Source: Volvox africanus (taxonomy: Eukaryota; Chlorophyta; Chlorophyceae; Chlamydomonadales; Volvocaceae). From it: a DNA stretch of 64,000 nucleotides. How positions within the stretch are numbered: position 1 is the stretch's first letter; every line of letters begins with the position of its first letter. The stretch is from NCBI GenBank assembly GCA_030268105.1, contig BSDZ01000020.1:1008001-1072000 (forward strand). Reading direction: 5' to 3'. Of this stretch, positions 33,441-46,800 are shown piece after piece. The notes beneath the pieces are model-generated. The model was given only the letters and a program-made list of their open reading frames with translations, did not search any database and was not told where the DNA came from. A program made the position numbers and the translations under genes.

Positions 33441-35336
33441 ATAAACACGCCGAAACAGGCATTTAACCCTACAGAACACTTTCACTAAATCGTGCCATAA
33501 GTTTGTCCGTTCATTGACTATTGTCGTTGAGTTAAGTTTGATATATACAAGAACTACAGCTTGCCATTCGGATATTGCCTCTTGACGCGATAAATCTGAG
33601 TGCCCAGCCCTAGTAGCTACTATACTAGCAGCCAATGTTTGCTATTTTGCGCTTCTGGCTCAGTGCTATCACGGGATGACTTGGAAGTTTGTTTGACGAA
33701 TGATATGCACGAAAGGCAGGCACCGACCGAGGCACTTCATTCCAGGAGTGCTTCGAGTTCCTATTGTACCTTTATGTGCGGCTGTCCGGCATTCAAAATT
33801 CTTTCGCGTTTGGCTCCGTACGTAAAAGTCGTAGATCATACCCAGGTCAATAAATATCGTACAAACATCCACCACGGATGTATAATGTCAGACCATTAGC
33901 TATCGGATTGCCCTTTATTCAACAGATGTCGTTGATGCAGGTGTAATGGCCGGGCCTGGCTCAAGTTCCAGCTGCTGGGCAGTTACAGCCTCCTTCGCGG
34001 GCTGATGAACCGATTGATTACCAACACCCATCACCATCATCAGCATCCCCATCACCATTCCCATCCCCATCATCCCCATTACCGGCATCACCATCACTAT
34101 CACCATGCGCTGTTGGAAGATCACTCTCTCATTCGTTTCAACAAACGCACGGTTGGCTGGTGCCAAGGCGCTTCAGATCATCTAACATACATACACAAGC
34201 AATCAGAAATGCACGAGCTATTTCGTCAACAATCCTTCATCTTCTTTCGCTTTGATTACTGCTTTGGTGGTGTCCTGAGCACCTGGTTTGTACAACAGCC
34301 CAATTATATCCCTGAATTCCAATTTCAAAACCTTATGTTTCCGATTAGATTCCTGGAGACATAATTTTTCAAAGACAAGAGGTCTGACATGATTCAGGAT
34401 CCCTACGAAAATAGGATAGTAGTTGAGTAACTTTTAAGACTTCAAGCTTAAAAACCCCGTGGGTGCTAAGGTGCATGTGGGCAAGAACACATGTAGTGAC
34501 GTGGAAGGGTCTATAACCTCCCATGGCCGGGGTAGGTAATGGTTAACATCAGCTGATAGGGTCAATGTGCCCGAAACGTGCCCTCCAGAAAGGGGAAAGT
34601 GTAATAGTTGTACATGTACGGCACACAAGCACAAAGTCAAGGTGGAAAATCACCCTGTCAGCATCTGGAGAGCCATTGCGGATCTCAACTACTACAGTAT
34701 AAATTGATACATGCATACATCGTCGCATATATTGCATCACGCACTGACAGGCAAGTAACGTGCAACAGCGTATCATGCTCGCGAGAGTTTTCCCCGTTAC
34801 AATCCTCCCCACCCTGCAGCGAATAAATGTCCTAGTGCCTACCCGACACCCCGCAGGACAGTCTGCGCCTTGCAGCGAATGGGGTTCTTTTGAGCCTTGG
34901 GGATTTTTTGCGCCGAATGGGGTTCTTTGGCGACTTGTGCCCTGCTTCAAATGGGGGTCTTTAAGGTTCCGGGCACTACCGCCCAGTTCCCTTACTGAGG
35001 CGGCGGCTACTCCCTTAACTCAGGCAAATCCTGACGCAGTACCAACCCAGGAATACTGGAAGACAGATTTGAGTCATGCAAACTTTATTGTATCCTCATC
35101 AATCTGCCTGTATGCATCAGGAATCAAACCTGGAAACTTGGTATGGTAACCCCATGGTATGGTAACTGCATGCATGCTGCCAATCAACTGGCAAGCAAAT
35201 GTAATCAAGGTATATATTGTTTGTATGTATACAATAAGGTCTTTTTTGCATGAGTACAAGCAAGTAATAAGCAAAGCACGACGACTACACTACATATACT
35301 CATTACTAATTTCTCGCATCATACGCATCATGCATA
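33441..35336. other. Intergenic interval with low-complexity and short repeats
   Basis: No supported gene. At 34005-34110 there is an imperfect CATCACCATCCC triplet array. At 34820-34965 the phrase GCGAATGGGGTTCTTT or a close variant appears three times at about 40-bp spacing, probably a transposon relic. The end of the interval is the 3' flank of the giant minus-strand gene. Confidence 0.45.
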
Positions 35337-38300
35337 TTATGTGGGAACCACCCGGGCACCCACAAAAAGGCCCCGCTTCCAGCGCCAAACGAAAACCCCG
35401 ATCACTATCAGCACAGCCGAACCAACACCACTGCAGATTGCAATCACGACAACTACTGGTAAGCTAAGAGCGCTGCTTTTGCTGGATTGAGCTGTTGTTG
35501 TGGTGGTGGTGGTGGTCCCCTGCTGCTTTTCGTCGTTGATGACATTCGCTTCACCAGCGGCCTCTGCACTACTCGGGCCGCCAGCTACAGTTGCTGCTGC
35601 TGATGGAGGTGGTGACAATAATGACACTGGCGCCGCCGGTGGCCATGCCGGTACCTCTTTGGACACATCAAGATCTGGATCAGATGATGAATTGTAATAA
35701 TCACCACCGTTGTCTTGCGATGTGACATTATTGGTGCTGAGTTTTGAGGATGGGTCATTTCCGGAGGCTTTTGGAGGTGGTGATAATGACAGAGGCGGGG
35801 ATGGCGTGTTGGTTATCGGAAATTGAGAGACGGGTGCCGGTGGCCGTCCTGGAGATGGAGAGGGTGGCCCAGGAGGTTGTGATGATGGAGGTGCTTTAGC
35901 GAGCGACGGCGGGCTTGGAACTGGCGGCTTTGGAGAAGGAGGCGAGGGCCCAGGAGGAGATGGGGGCCGTGGACTAGGTGGTTTTAATGGTGAGGGCGGA
36001 CTTGGAGGGCGAGGTGGCGGGAAAGGTGGCCTAAAGGGGGGAGATGGGGGCTTGGGTGGAGGTGACGGTGGCAATGGTGGTGGCCGGGGTGGTGAGGGCG
36101 GACTGGGTGGTAGCGGTGGGGGGCTCGGGGGCTGGGGAGGCCTTGGTGGGAGCGGTGGGGGGCTTGGGGGCTGAGGAGGGCTTGGAGGCCATGGAGGTGG
36201 GCGTGGGGGACTTGGTGGTGGGAAAGGGGGCAATGGCGGTGGGGTTGGGGGCCTAGGGGGGGAGCTAGGTGGAACTGGCGGGCTAGGTGGGGCTGAAGGT
36301 GGGCTCGGGGGTTGTGGTGGGGATGGGGGCACGGGTGGCGGACTTGGGGGGGGGCTAGGGGGTTTTGGAGGTAAGGGTGGAGAAGGAGGCTTTGGAGGCG
36401 GTGGCGGACTTGGAGGTCTTGGGGGCGAGGGTGGAGAAGGAGGACTAGGGCTGGGAGGCGGGCTTGGGGGTCCCGGCGAGGGGGGTTGTGGCGATGGCGG
36501 CTGAGGTGATGGCGGGTTAGGGCTTGGTGGCGGACTGGGTGGATCAGGCGAAGGTGGGGGTGGGCTTGGAGGCTCAGGCGAAGGTGGGAGTGGGCTTGGA
36601 GGCTCAGGTGACGGTGGGAGTGGTGGAAAAGGGCTTGGTGGACTAGGTAGGGGAGGGCTTGGGCTGGGTGGCATGGGCGACGGCGGGCTTGGGACTGGCG
36701 GCTTTGGGGGAGGAGGCGAGGGCCCAGGAGGAGATGGGGGCCGAGGACTAGGTGGTTTTAATGGTGAAGGCGGACTTGGAGGGCGAGGTGGCGGGAAAGG
36801 TGGCCTAGGGGGGGGAGATGGGGGCTTGGGTGGAGGTGACGGTGGCAATGGTGGTGGCCGGGGTGGTGAAGGCGGACTGGGTGGTAGCGGTGGGGGGCTC
36901 GGGGGCTGGGGAGGCCTTGGTGGGAGCGGTGGGGGGCTTGGGGGCTGAGGAGGGCTTGGAGGCCATGGAGGTGGGCGTGGGGGACTTGGTGGTGGGAAAG
37001 GGGGCGATGGCGGTGGGGTTGGGGGCCTAGGGGGGGGGCTAGGTGGAACTGGCGGGCTAGGTGGGGCTGAAGGTGGGCTCGGGGGTTGTGGTGGGGATGG
37101 GGGCACGGGTGGCGGACTTGGGGGGGGGCTAGGGGGTTTTGGAGGTAAGGGTGGAGAAGGAGGCTTTGGAGGCGGTGGCGGACTTGGAGGTCTTGGGGGC
37201 GAGGGTGGAGAAGGAGGACTAGGGCTGGGAGGCGGGCTTGGGGGTCCCGGCGAGGGGGGTTGTGGCGATGGCGGCTGAGGTGATGGCGGGTTAGGGCTTG
37301 GTGGCGGACTGGGTGGATCAGGCGAAGGTGGGGATGGGCTTGGAGGCTCAGGTGACGGTGGGAGTGGGCTTGGAGGCTCAGGCGAAGGTGGCACTGGTGG
37401 ATAAGGGCTTGGTGGAGCAGGGGGGGGAGGGCTTGGGCTGGGTGGTTTGGGCGAAGGAGGTTTAGGGCGTGGTGGAGGGGATGGAGGAGTGGGTGGTTTT
37501 GGGGGTGGGGATGGTGGTTTTGGTGGGGACGGTGGTCGAGGGCTAGGAGGAAAGGGCGAAGGTGGCTTTGGTGGTGGGGGGCTAGGAGGGAGTGGTGATG
37601 GAGGCCGTGGGCTAGGTGGTGAAGGAGGCAAAGGGCTGGGGGGTGACGGACTGGGAGGCGATGGAGGCGGCGGCGGCGGGCTGGGTGGTAATGGAGGTGG
37701 GGGCCTAGGACTTGGTGGACGAGGTGAGGGTGGCCTTGGAGGAGGTGGACTCGGAGGACTGGGTGGGAGTGGTGGACGCGGTGGAGGTGAAGGCGGTATC
37801 GGGGATGGCGGAAGTGGGCTTGGGGGCAGAGGTGGATTTGGAGAGGGCGGTGGTAGAAGCTTCAGGAACTTCATTTGGATTTGGGTTTCACCAGAGAGGC
37901 TGAAACCATCATAAAGAATATGCAAAAAGTCCTGCGCAGCCGCATCTGAGCCATACATTTGGTATGATGACCAGGCATTGTAAGGCACCTTGATATTCTC
38001 AACGGTCGTCGTCTGCTGGGATGATGCAAATGTAGTAGATGTAGACAAGGCTGTGGCTGAGTATATTGTCCAGCCATTACTTGGCCGCAGGTTGTCAGGG
38101 GTTGCCACACGCAAGTACTGCAGCCCACTCCTTCCACCATCCGTGCCTCCCGCAGCCACGACACTGCTGCTGGCGGCAGTCGTGAGCTGTGTGCCATTCA
38201 CCCGGATGTTGACATCCACAGTTAGGCCTGTTACCAGTGTAGATATCTCGCCAATAAGAGCGGTAGTCGGAATATTAGAGACAGGGATTATGGTGCCATC

Positions 38301-41300
38301 CCGGCTGCTGTGAACGGAGTTGGGAAGGCCCTGAGTTGCATCTGGGCCGGTGGTGGCGAGCACCAACATATCTGGAAGGTTGTCATCTAGGGCACCTGAT
38401 TGATTGCGTGAGTCGGTGTATGTGTAACGGGTGTGAGTCAGTTGGTGCAAGTATAAGACGAGCCGGTCGGCACAATTATTGTATATATGTATACGTACAT
38501 ACATACACGTACATGATAAGTACTCATATGTTTACATAGGCATGCTGAATTAGTTGATTGGGGTGAATGGGTGAGGGCGTCCCCCTAGAAGTAATAAGGC
38601 GGAACAAGCAGGGCTCCGCCAATGTTTGTTAGTGGGCTGCTGGTGAGGAATGCCACTCTGTAACGCTTAAATATACACACATGCATGCATAGATATGAAA
38701 TTGGTTTACACTGTCTGCGACTTGGCCTGCAAGGAAAAGCACCGGACGGGGTCCCTGACCCTGACATATGAATGTATACACATATGTACATATATATGAT
38801 TCAAACCATTTACATATGCTCTAGACAGGATCAATCGGATAAATGATGTGAATGAGGCCAACGGGATATGCATCGTGGATACAGGAAGTGTGTGGCTCGC
38901 TATCTTGATGGACCGACCTTCCAGGTACACCATATGCAGCAGGTCATATATTGACAGGTTGGCGATGGAGGATAATGTGGGGTCGTTTAGTGGGTTACGG
39001 CTGATGAAGGTAGCGTTGATGGCGGTGAACGTGCCCTGAATGGACGAACGTAACATACAGTTGGCACAGTACATATGCACACACTTGAGAATGGTCGGCT
39101 ACATACATTTATACATGTTTGTTTTCTCTTGCCTGATAACGATAACTAAATGCAGACCGGCTTGAAATTTAGGTGCTGAATTGCATCGTGACACATTAAC
39201 GTCGGTATATATACATTTAATACATTCATCAGGATGACCGAAAACATTAATTTTGCTTGATGGTCATCATCGGTGATACAATATAGTAGGCGAGACTCTC
39301 TTAATGCGTCAGGTAACTGATAATATTGCGCTATTAGAACTAATTTCATTCAATACCAAACTAGCATTTATGTACTCTATTTTAACCTAATTTGCAGAAG
39401 TCCTGATTCTTTTTCTTTATCATTGCCAAATTTTCTATGAATCATACATACATATATCACGCACATTCATATATATATGTATATGTATACATATTACCCT
39501 GAGTACAGGTCTACCCAAACAAGTCCAATAAAGGCGCACATGCAGTCCATGCAAAAGCAGAAAGCACGCACTTCCTTGATTCGGTCCAAATCCACACATA
39601 AACACACGCGCGCAAGTAACCGTTCGACGGGTGCATCGATAAATAGACCACGAGGACGGACGAACCTGTATCGACGCAGAAAGCTTCCACTGAATCAAAG
39701 CCGTGCTTTCCGGAGCTATGTCGCCAACACTCGCCCGGAGCGCACTGTGTTTGTTTACCAGCAGGATGCATGAAGGATAATTGGAAAACCGTATTTATTG
39801 ATTGTTGTCGGAAACGACCCCCCCTAGCTATTTGCGATTTTCTTACTTCTATAAATAAATAAATCATATTTATAGATATCCATGGGGCTACCGCTATATA
39901 AGCTCTTCTGGCCCAAATAGGTTTGGTGTTTGTTTCATTCCCGCACTGCCACCGTCTTAACTGACATGCCTCAGAGATATTAAGAAATCAAAAATACATA
40001 GGCTCAGGGGTGAATTTGCATAGTTCCATAATCTCCACTAGTATTTATTCTTTGTGTTGGACATTTTTGGGCTGAGTTTGGCGTGGTTCGATGAAGCTGA
40101 ATGATCATGGATTAGTAGGGTTGTTGGAAAGTAGTTGGCTCATAGGGTCCGGACCAGCCAAGTGGCTGAAAAGGCTGCAAGTTAAAGTGGAAAATTAGTT
40201 ATGAAGGTATCAATCAAATAGGTATGGTATGTAATGTATCTGGTACGAAGCAATCATCCTAAGATGATGCTTCGTATGAATGCCCGGCCGATGGCATGAG
40301 GCCGAGCAGTATTTGCTTGCCAAGCTGTGCCTAAATGATAATTCACGATTCTAAAACATAGAACCAAAGCTATAAGATATAAGAATTGATGTACAATTAC
40401 TAAACATGCTGAATGAGAGAAGACGGTTCGTAAAGTAGCAATGAAAGGACGAGAAAGGACGTTTTGCAGGCGACGGCGAAAATTTCCGTGGGCCTTACAC
40501 TACTAGGACTCGTGAAATAGGGGGTGAAAGTACGACACACATATATACTACGAAAAAGTAAGATATCATATACTTGTTATTTATGATAATAAGGATTTAA
40601 ACAACTATAAACATAACTTAAATGTAAATGATTAGTAGACCAGGTTTTAACAGCGGTGGCAATAAATAAGTAATATTAGTAAGTAGGAAGTGTAGTAAAT
40701 ATAGTAGGAAGTAAGTAAATATAATAATATTTCATGCTGACCGAGCCAGCTAGCAAGTAAATATACAGTTTATATCTTAGTGCAAAACGTTTGACTATCT
40801 GGTGCGTGGTATATATATATAGGTTTCTTTACCATTTTTTTATTAGTACAAAACCTACATGGGTGAGTCCGCATTGTTAACACTGACGCCCACAATACTG
40901 AAGGAGATCAGCAGTCCCTTCTCGTTGTCGAATATCTTGGGCTGCAAAGAGTCCATCACGACGTCCCGAGCCACGCCACCACCCACATTGAGCAGCAGTG
41001 TGGCGAGGGTTGCGGGCACGCTGGGCTCCACGTTTGTGGTGAAGGGATTATCACCCTGCATATGTATGCATGTTTGAGGCACCCAAGTGGAACAATAACA
41101 TAATATATGGCCGGGTCTTGGGGTTGATATTACAAGAAAGATAGAGAGATATCCATCCACCAGCTATATTCTGCAAACTGTATACATTTTTACAGGCGTT
41201 GAGCTCTTATTGATGAGCGATGATGATGGAACAACTATATACTTACATAACTTTATTATATAAACATCTTATCGGTATTCATGCAAGGTAGAAGCTCTGG

Positions 41301-43821
41301 AAATTGAATGTCCGTCGCGCTTGTGAGTTATGAGAGCAAGCGAGCATATATATGTATATTTATTCATCTAAATACCTGCACATTCTTCTCTATGTAGTAG
41401 CGGACGTCCAGGCGTCCTTCCGGGGAGACACGGACGTCGGCGGGTTCAAGTGGAAGCACCTCCGTGGGAAGCCCCGGACCCGGAACATATCTATTTATTT
41501 GTGGGAAATGGGTGGGATACAGAATGTGTAAAGGTTAGTTCTAGTAAGTTAACAGGCAAGATTATTACCTAACAGAAAACAAGAGTTGGTGTCGGCTTCC
41601 TTGAATGCGCTATTGTAATTTCAAAGCTGTGAAACTCAACGCTTTGCGCGCGTGGCTTGCTTTCGTGCAGCTCCCGGACGATGGCTTCAAGGAAGCCGAC
41701 ACCAGCTCTTGAGTATATATATATATATATATATACATCTTGTGAATATATGTATATATATATGGGTAAAACCCTAAGTATATGTATATATATATACATA
41801 TATTCACAAGATGTGTCGATAAACCGATATATTGACAAGCTGTGTCAATATACCGGTTTTCCTAGGTTCGTAAAGCCTGAGAAGCAAGCAAAGGTTTGAC
41901 TGAGGACTTGGACATACCATGGAGACCGTGAGACCTGTCGTCCATACTCGTTTTATTTTTTCCGGGCCGCAGAATGAAGGGTTGTATAGATGATGTTTAG
42001 ATTTATTTTAAGAATACTATTTAAGCATAAAATTACTTTCGTCATATATTTTATATCTTGTTCTTGTCATACGTGGGGAGATGGTCGTCAAGCAACGTGA
42101 ATGGTTGTTTAATCAAGCGCTGTAAGACCAGCAGATTTTAAAAATTTGAAACACGGAATTTTTGGGCGGGGCCCCGGCGCGAAGCGCTCAGGGGGGCCCC
42201 GCCCTATGGGATTGCCCATGTCCGTCGGTTTCTCTGTCTCTCTGTAACGGACCAAACATAATATCTCGCGCAGCGGAAACGCGATATTGGTCACATATTA
42301 CATTATATATTGCAAGGTATCTTTATTTTGGCCAATAGCAATCATATGAGTACAAACAAGTTTGTCAGTCTCCTTTGACCCCGGTCAAGGTCACATCAGC
42401 GCCTCTCGGCCTAAATTTCATTCCAAAAGGTTCCGCGTCTCTCATAATGGAATTCTGGCATGACGGCGTGAAATGAATCGGACAACCAGTTTGGGTGACT
42501 AAGCTGCTCTCACAGGCATGGCAATTTGCCACCAGCAGGTCGACGAATTTGCTTACAGTTATCTACAAAAAATGTAACGTTGTGTACAATTAATTTAAGC
42601 CAATTCTCGGGGCAAAAGAGTTCCACAGTGCCGACATGGAGCTTGATGCTGTGGGATGAATTACTGAAGCCGCAGGCATTTCGGAGGCACAGCTTAAAGC
42701 TTTCCATCAGTAGTACTGGCGACACTCTAACACTTGACGTCCTCGCCGTTCGCTTTGGAAAGGCCTCCGCCAACACGTGCGGATTGGCCTCCGCGCGCGC
42801 GCGCGTCCGTTGGGACGTGAGGTCCCTGCCCTTGCGTTTGCAGTCGTTTGCCTGCTTAACGTCATGAGCCGGGATCATCGCAAACTCGCAATATTCAAAC
42901 CGTTCAATTGTGAAGTAACCGGCCTGAACGGATTGTGGGGGGCCCCGCCCTTTATCTCCGGTTTCGAGGAAGCCGACACCCTACTTGTTGATTTGGAAAC
43001 ACATGTGGATGGTGAAACTTTGATATCACCATGACTTCGCTAAACCTTTTTGTGCTCATTCAAATTTTGTTATTAGCTAAAGAAGAGATGCCATCAAATA
43101 TAGAATGTACAAGGCTATAAATGATAGCTACACAGGTTGTTGCAAACGCGACAGGATCCGCATGAATCCCGTCCGCCCTATGGTGGATGCCCGGGCTGGC
43201 GCTGCGTCAGGTTTACGACCCGCCGTAGTAATATTGAAAAATGGACGGTAGTGGCAGGAAAACAAAGGAACCCCATCCGTCGGGTGCGAGGGGCGCCCGA
43301 GGTCGTTCGCTGCAGGGGGGGGGGGGTTGTAACGCTGGATCTCGCACCCCGGCATCACACCCTATACCCTGTGTTACACCTACGAGGCGCTTCACGCACC
43401 CTCGGGCCCCACTCAAATATTATACATGCATAACTATATACATTGCTATGGAACAAACTTGATTACGTTAAATGTATTGTGCAGGATCTTGGAAGACATA
43501 CATTGTTCATGCACCGTCATATTTAACGTTTCTTATATGTAGCATTTCCATATACGTACGTATGCATGTGCATGCATCGTACATACAATCGTAGATAATA
43601 GGTTACGATGACTCACGTGACAGTCCCTCCGATGTAGTACCAAACATCGCTGCGCAAGGCTGCCGCCTCCCGCGGCACGAGGAGCCACCTGAGGGTGCCG
43701 GTGGTACCACTTTGCAGCACCAATCCGTCACCATCTCGTTTCACAAGTCCCTGTACAGCGTGCGTACGTGGAGGGTTGTGCTGACTTCCGCCGTTATGAA
43801 ACAATGTCTGAAATAATCTCG

Positions 43822-43858
<37 letters not shown>

Positions 43859-46800
43859 TATATTTTACATAAGACATATAAATAGACAATAGAACTTGCA
43901 AATCATCATGCAAGTTCATTGTATAATCGATTCTGTATAAAAAGGGTAATATATCAATCATCGTTATAGATACGTTAAGATAAATAATTTCATGCACAAT
44001 TATATGTAAGTATATGTTATGTGCACTTACTTCGATAGAGGGCTGGCCAATCGCGAATGCTTGCCCCATAGCTGTGCCGTTCTCCTTGAGCCAGGCCGTC
44101 AGTGTTACCGTCACATTGGTTAGCTCGTTCGTACCTCCACTGTTATCGAGCACCAAGGAGGCTTCAAACGCCTGTCTTGTGAGTACCAGCCTTTGGCTTA
44201 TCTGTACCACCACACGCGCGCACGTGCCACCACCTGCCGAGCCCGCAACTTGCTTTGCAACCAGCGTTGAAATGCTTTGGTCTAGCGCGTCGAATACACC
44301 TGGAATAATCGTATTATTTTCATGGAAGGGAAAAACGCCATGCATTCCATGTCTCGCAAACAAACTGTTGTGATTGTTTTCACATCTATTGGATTACCTC
44401 AGTAGATAAATTTATTATTATTTATATTATTATTTATCCCATGTTTAAATAAACATCACCGGATTAGTATCATCATGAGCGAGGCTGATTAGGAAGGCGG
44501 AATATTTATGTGTATGTCTGTGTATGGTTTCCTATTTAATGAAGCATGCATCTTTGTACTTCTCTTTACAATCATTTTCAGTTGTTGGAAATGTTTATTT
44601 GTTATTTAGTCATCTACACTCTATGTCACACAGAAGCAATCTAACAAACACTTTGAAAAGGTCCATATGATTTAAGGAATCTTAGTTCGGCCGAGTTCCT
44701 CAATCATATGCCTGTCGATTCCTCATCATACATACATCGATGCATGCAGTAGGTAACTTGGCGCCAAAAAGATCTCGTGCACAATAACCGCAGCTTTTTC
44801 CATTATGAATGTGAATATGGAAACCTGAATATGCATGATACATATAAATGCAAACACATATGGAAGCTACATTTAAATACCGTATGCATGAAAAAGGAAG
44901 ATGCAAAATTGTATGCAAGCGAATGCTTCATCGTGGCTGGGTCGTTCCTTGCGTTGCTTACTCGTGTAGCCCTGCATGAGGGCCTCCAGTGTCTCATTTA
45001 GGTAGTACACCTGGGCACGTCGTACGAGGTTGAGATCTATGGGCTCTGCACCATTGATGCTGAGGCTGCTGGCATTTCCGCCGCTGCTAGTGAAGGTCAG
45101 ATTCCACCTGCATCCGCAATAACGAATGAAGGCGTACATAATTAACATTTGGCAGAATCAGCGTAAGAGGTTGCTCCATGTGTAGTCATGTAAATCTAAT
45201 CCATGTCTGTGTATGTATAATTTATTTATAATTTATTTGTGTTTGTGTTTATTCCTAAATCTTAACATCTCTCCATAAAACGATATTTCCATCTATATCG
45301 ATATATCAATATATATATATATATACATAGTGTGTGTGTATTATAATACTGCTCCTAATGATCTCTCAGTCTATTTGTCTGTCCCCTCTGCGCGTTATAA
45401 TTAATAATCAAAGCCCAATGTCGCTACTGCATCTAGCCTACCTCAACAGAAGTGCCTCACGAGCTTGTCGTGACACTAGAGACTCAAAACGGTCGCTTAA
45501 GAGGTCCGGCGCCTCAAGCCTCCAGTCTACCACCACACCCGATGGGGAAATATCAGATGTTGCATTTCTCCATGCGGTTTGCCAGTCCTTCTCCACGTCC
45601 GTTGGGTAATTTGGATTTAGCCAATCCCTACAAAGAGATAATGGACGCATACAGCAGATTGTGTGCCATGAACGTCATTTATTCGACTCGCACTGCGGAA
45701 TATAATTTATTCCATTTGCGGCGCAAGCGGTGTCAGAAGTGCAACGAGTGAGACTAAGATGCACATTTATATGCAGTACAAACCGTTAGCTATATTTGCG
45801 GCAACATTTGAACTGGTACCTCAGCGCCTACCATTGGTATAAACCAGCCATCTTACGATTTAGTAGTTTACTTGAAATATCCCTAACCCGTTCGACAGGT
45901 ATGTACGGTCCTCTGCTGCTGCTGTCTCACTCTATGCGTGAGACTTCTACTCCATATGCACTTCATTTTCAGGATTCCATTTGGTGCTCAAACGCGATTA
46001 CGTGGGTAGGAGATACACACATACTGGCTAGCCATATCTGGCTTGATCATTAGTAGTACTGCATTCAGGAATATGCACACGCAAATATGAAAATTTATGG
46101 ATAGGCTATGTTTACACACATGTATATATCTAAATGCATGAGGATGAAGCTCTTGACACCATATGTACGCGCACATACATGTAATACTCGCTTCCCCACA
46201 TCTCGGTTCCCGCGGAATACAATGCTATAGTGGCAGCAGTCCACCGGATGATTGCCGCTCCTGGAAAGTAAGGAAATGACGGGTCCGGTAAAAATGAAAT
46301 GTCACATTATTTGAGGAATGTAGGTTAATGATGTTATTCATTTAAAAGATTTAAATCCTCAGAAGCCCCAGATGATGGCTAGATATATGATAGATGTGTG
46401 TTCATCATTAATTGGATTTATAGTGCTGAAATTTGCATATTATTATGAAATGATGTACCAGTTGGGATTTGTAGCGATCCATTCTAACAACAATCGCGTT
46501 ATTGCAGCTGTACTCAGCAGTATATATTAATTGCAAAGCCGCGCTCGTCCCATCTGTAATGCTATAAGTGCGACTATTTGTGCCGAACAACTAAGTCTTC
46601 TTTTGACTACTGGATAATATGTAACGAGTAATTTCTTGTAAATAATGCCAGGCTTCCTAATATCTGGTAGTCTACATTTCAACAGGTTATGAGCCCCGGT
46701 CAACGTGGACCGAGGAGCCTGACGTCTTTTGCCCATCATTAGTGTTGACCTTCCATATATAGATCTTTTAAATAAAGAAGGAAAGGCTAGACGAGCAAAT

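Noticed and set aside
35500..37914. Several glycine-rich open frames on the plus strand
   Set aside because: They are the antisense of the Pro-rich stalk exon; the minus frame has splice support, a transmembrane end and a stop, while the plus frames are fragments of the repeat.
38585..38791. Possible extra exon ([14 protein letters not shown] frame) before the last exon of the giant gene
   Set aside because: Ending the preceding exon at 38918 (donor GTCGGT, phase 1) joins directly to 38395 and gives the continuous block [17 protein letters not shown]; the extra exon needs a poor donor and adds nothing.
41573..41718. Target-site duplication for the 132-bp MITE-like element
   Set aside because: The flanks (ending GAAAA on the left, starting AGTAT on the right) do not match convincingly.
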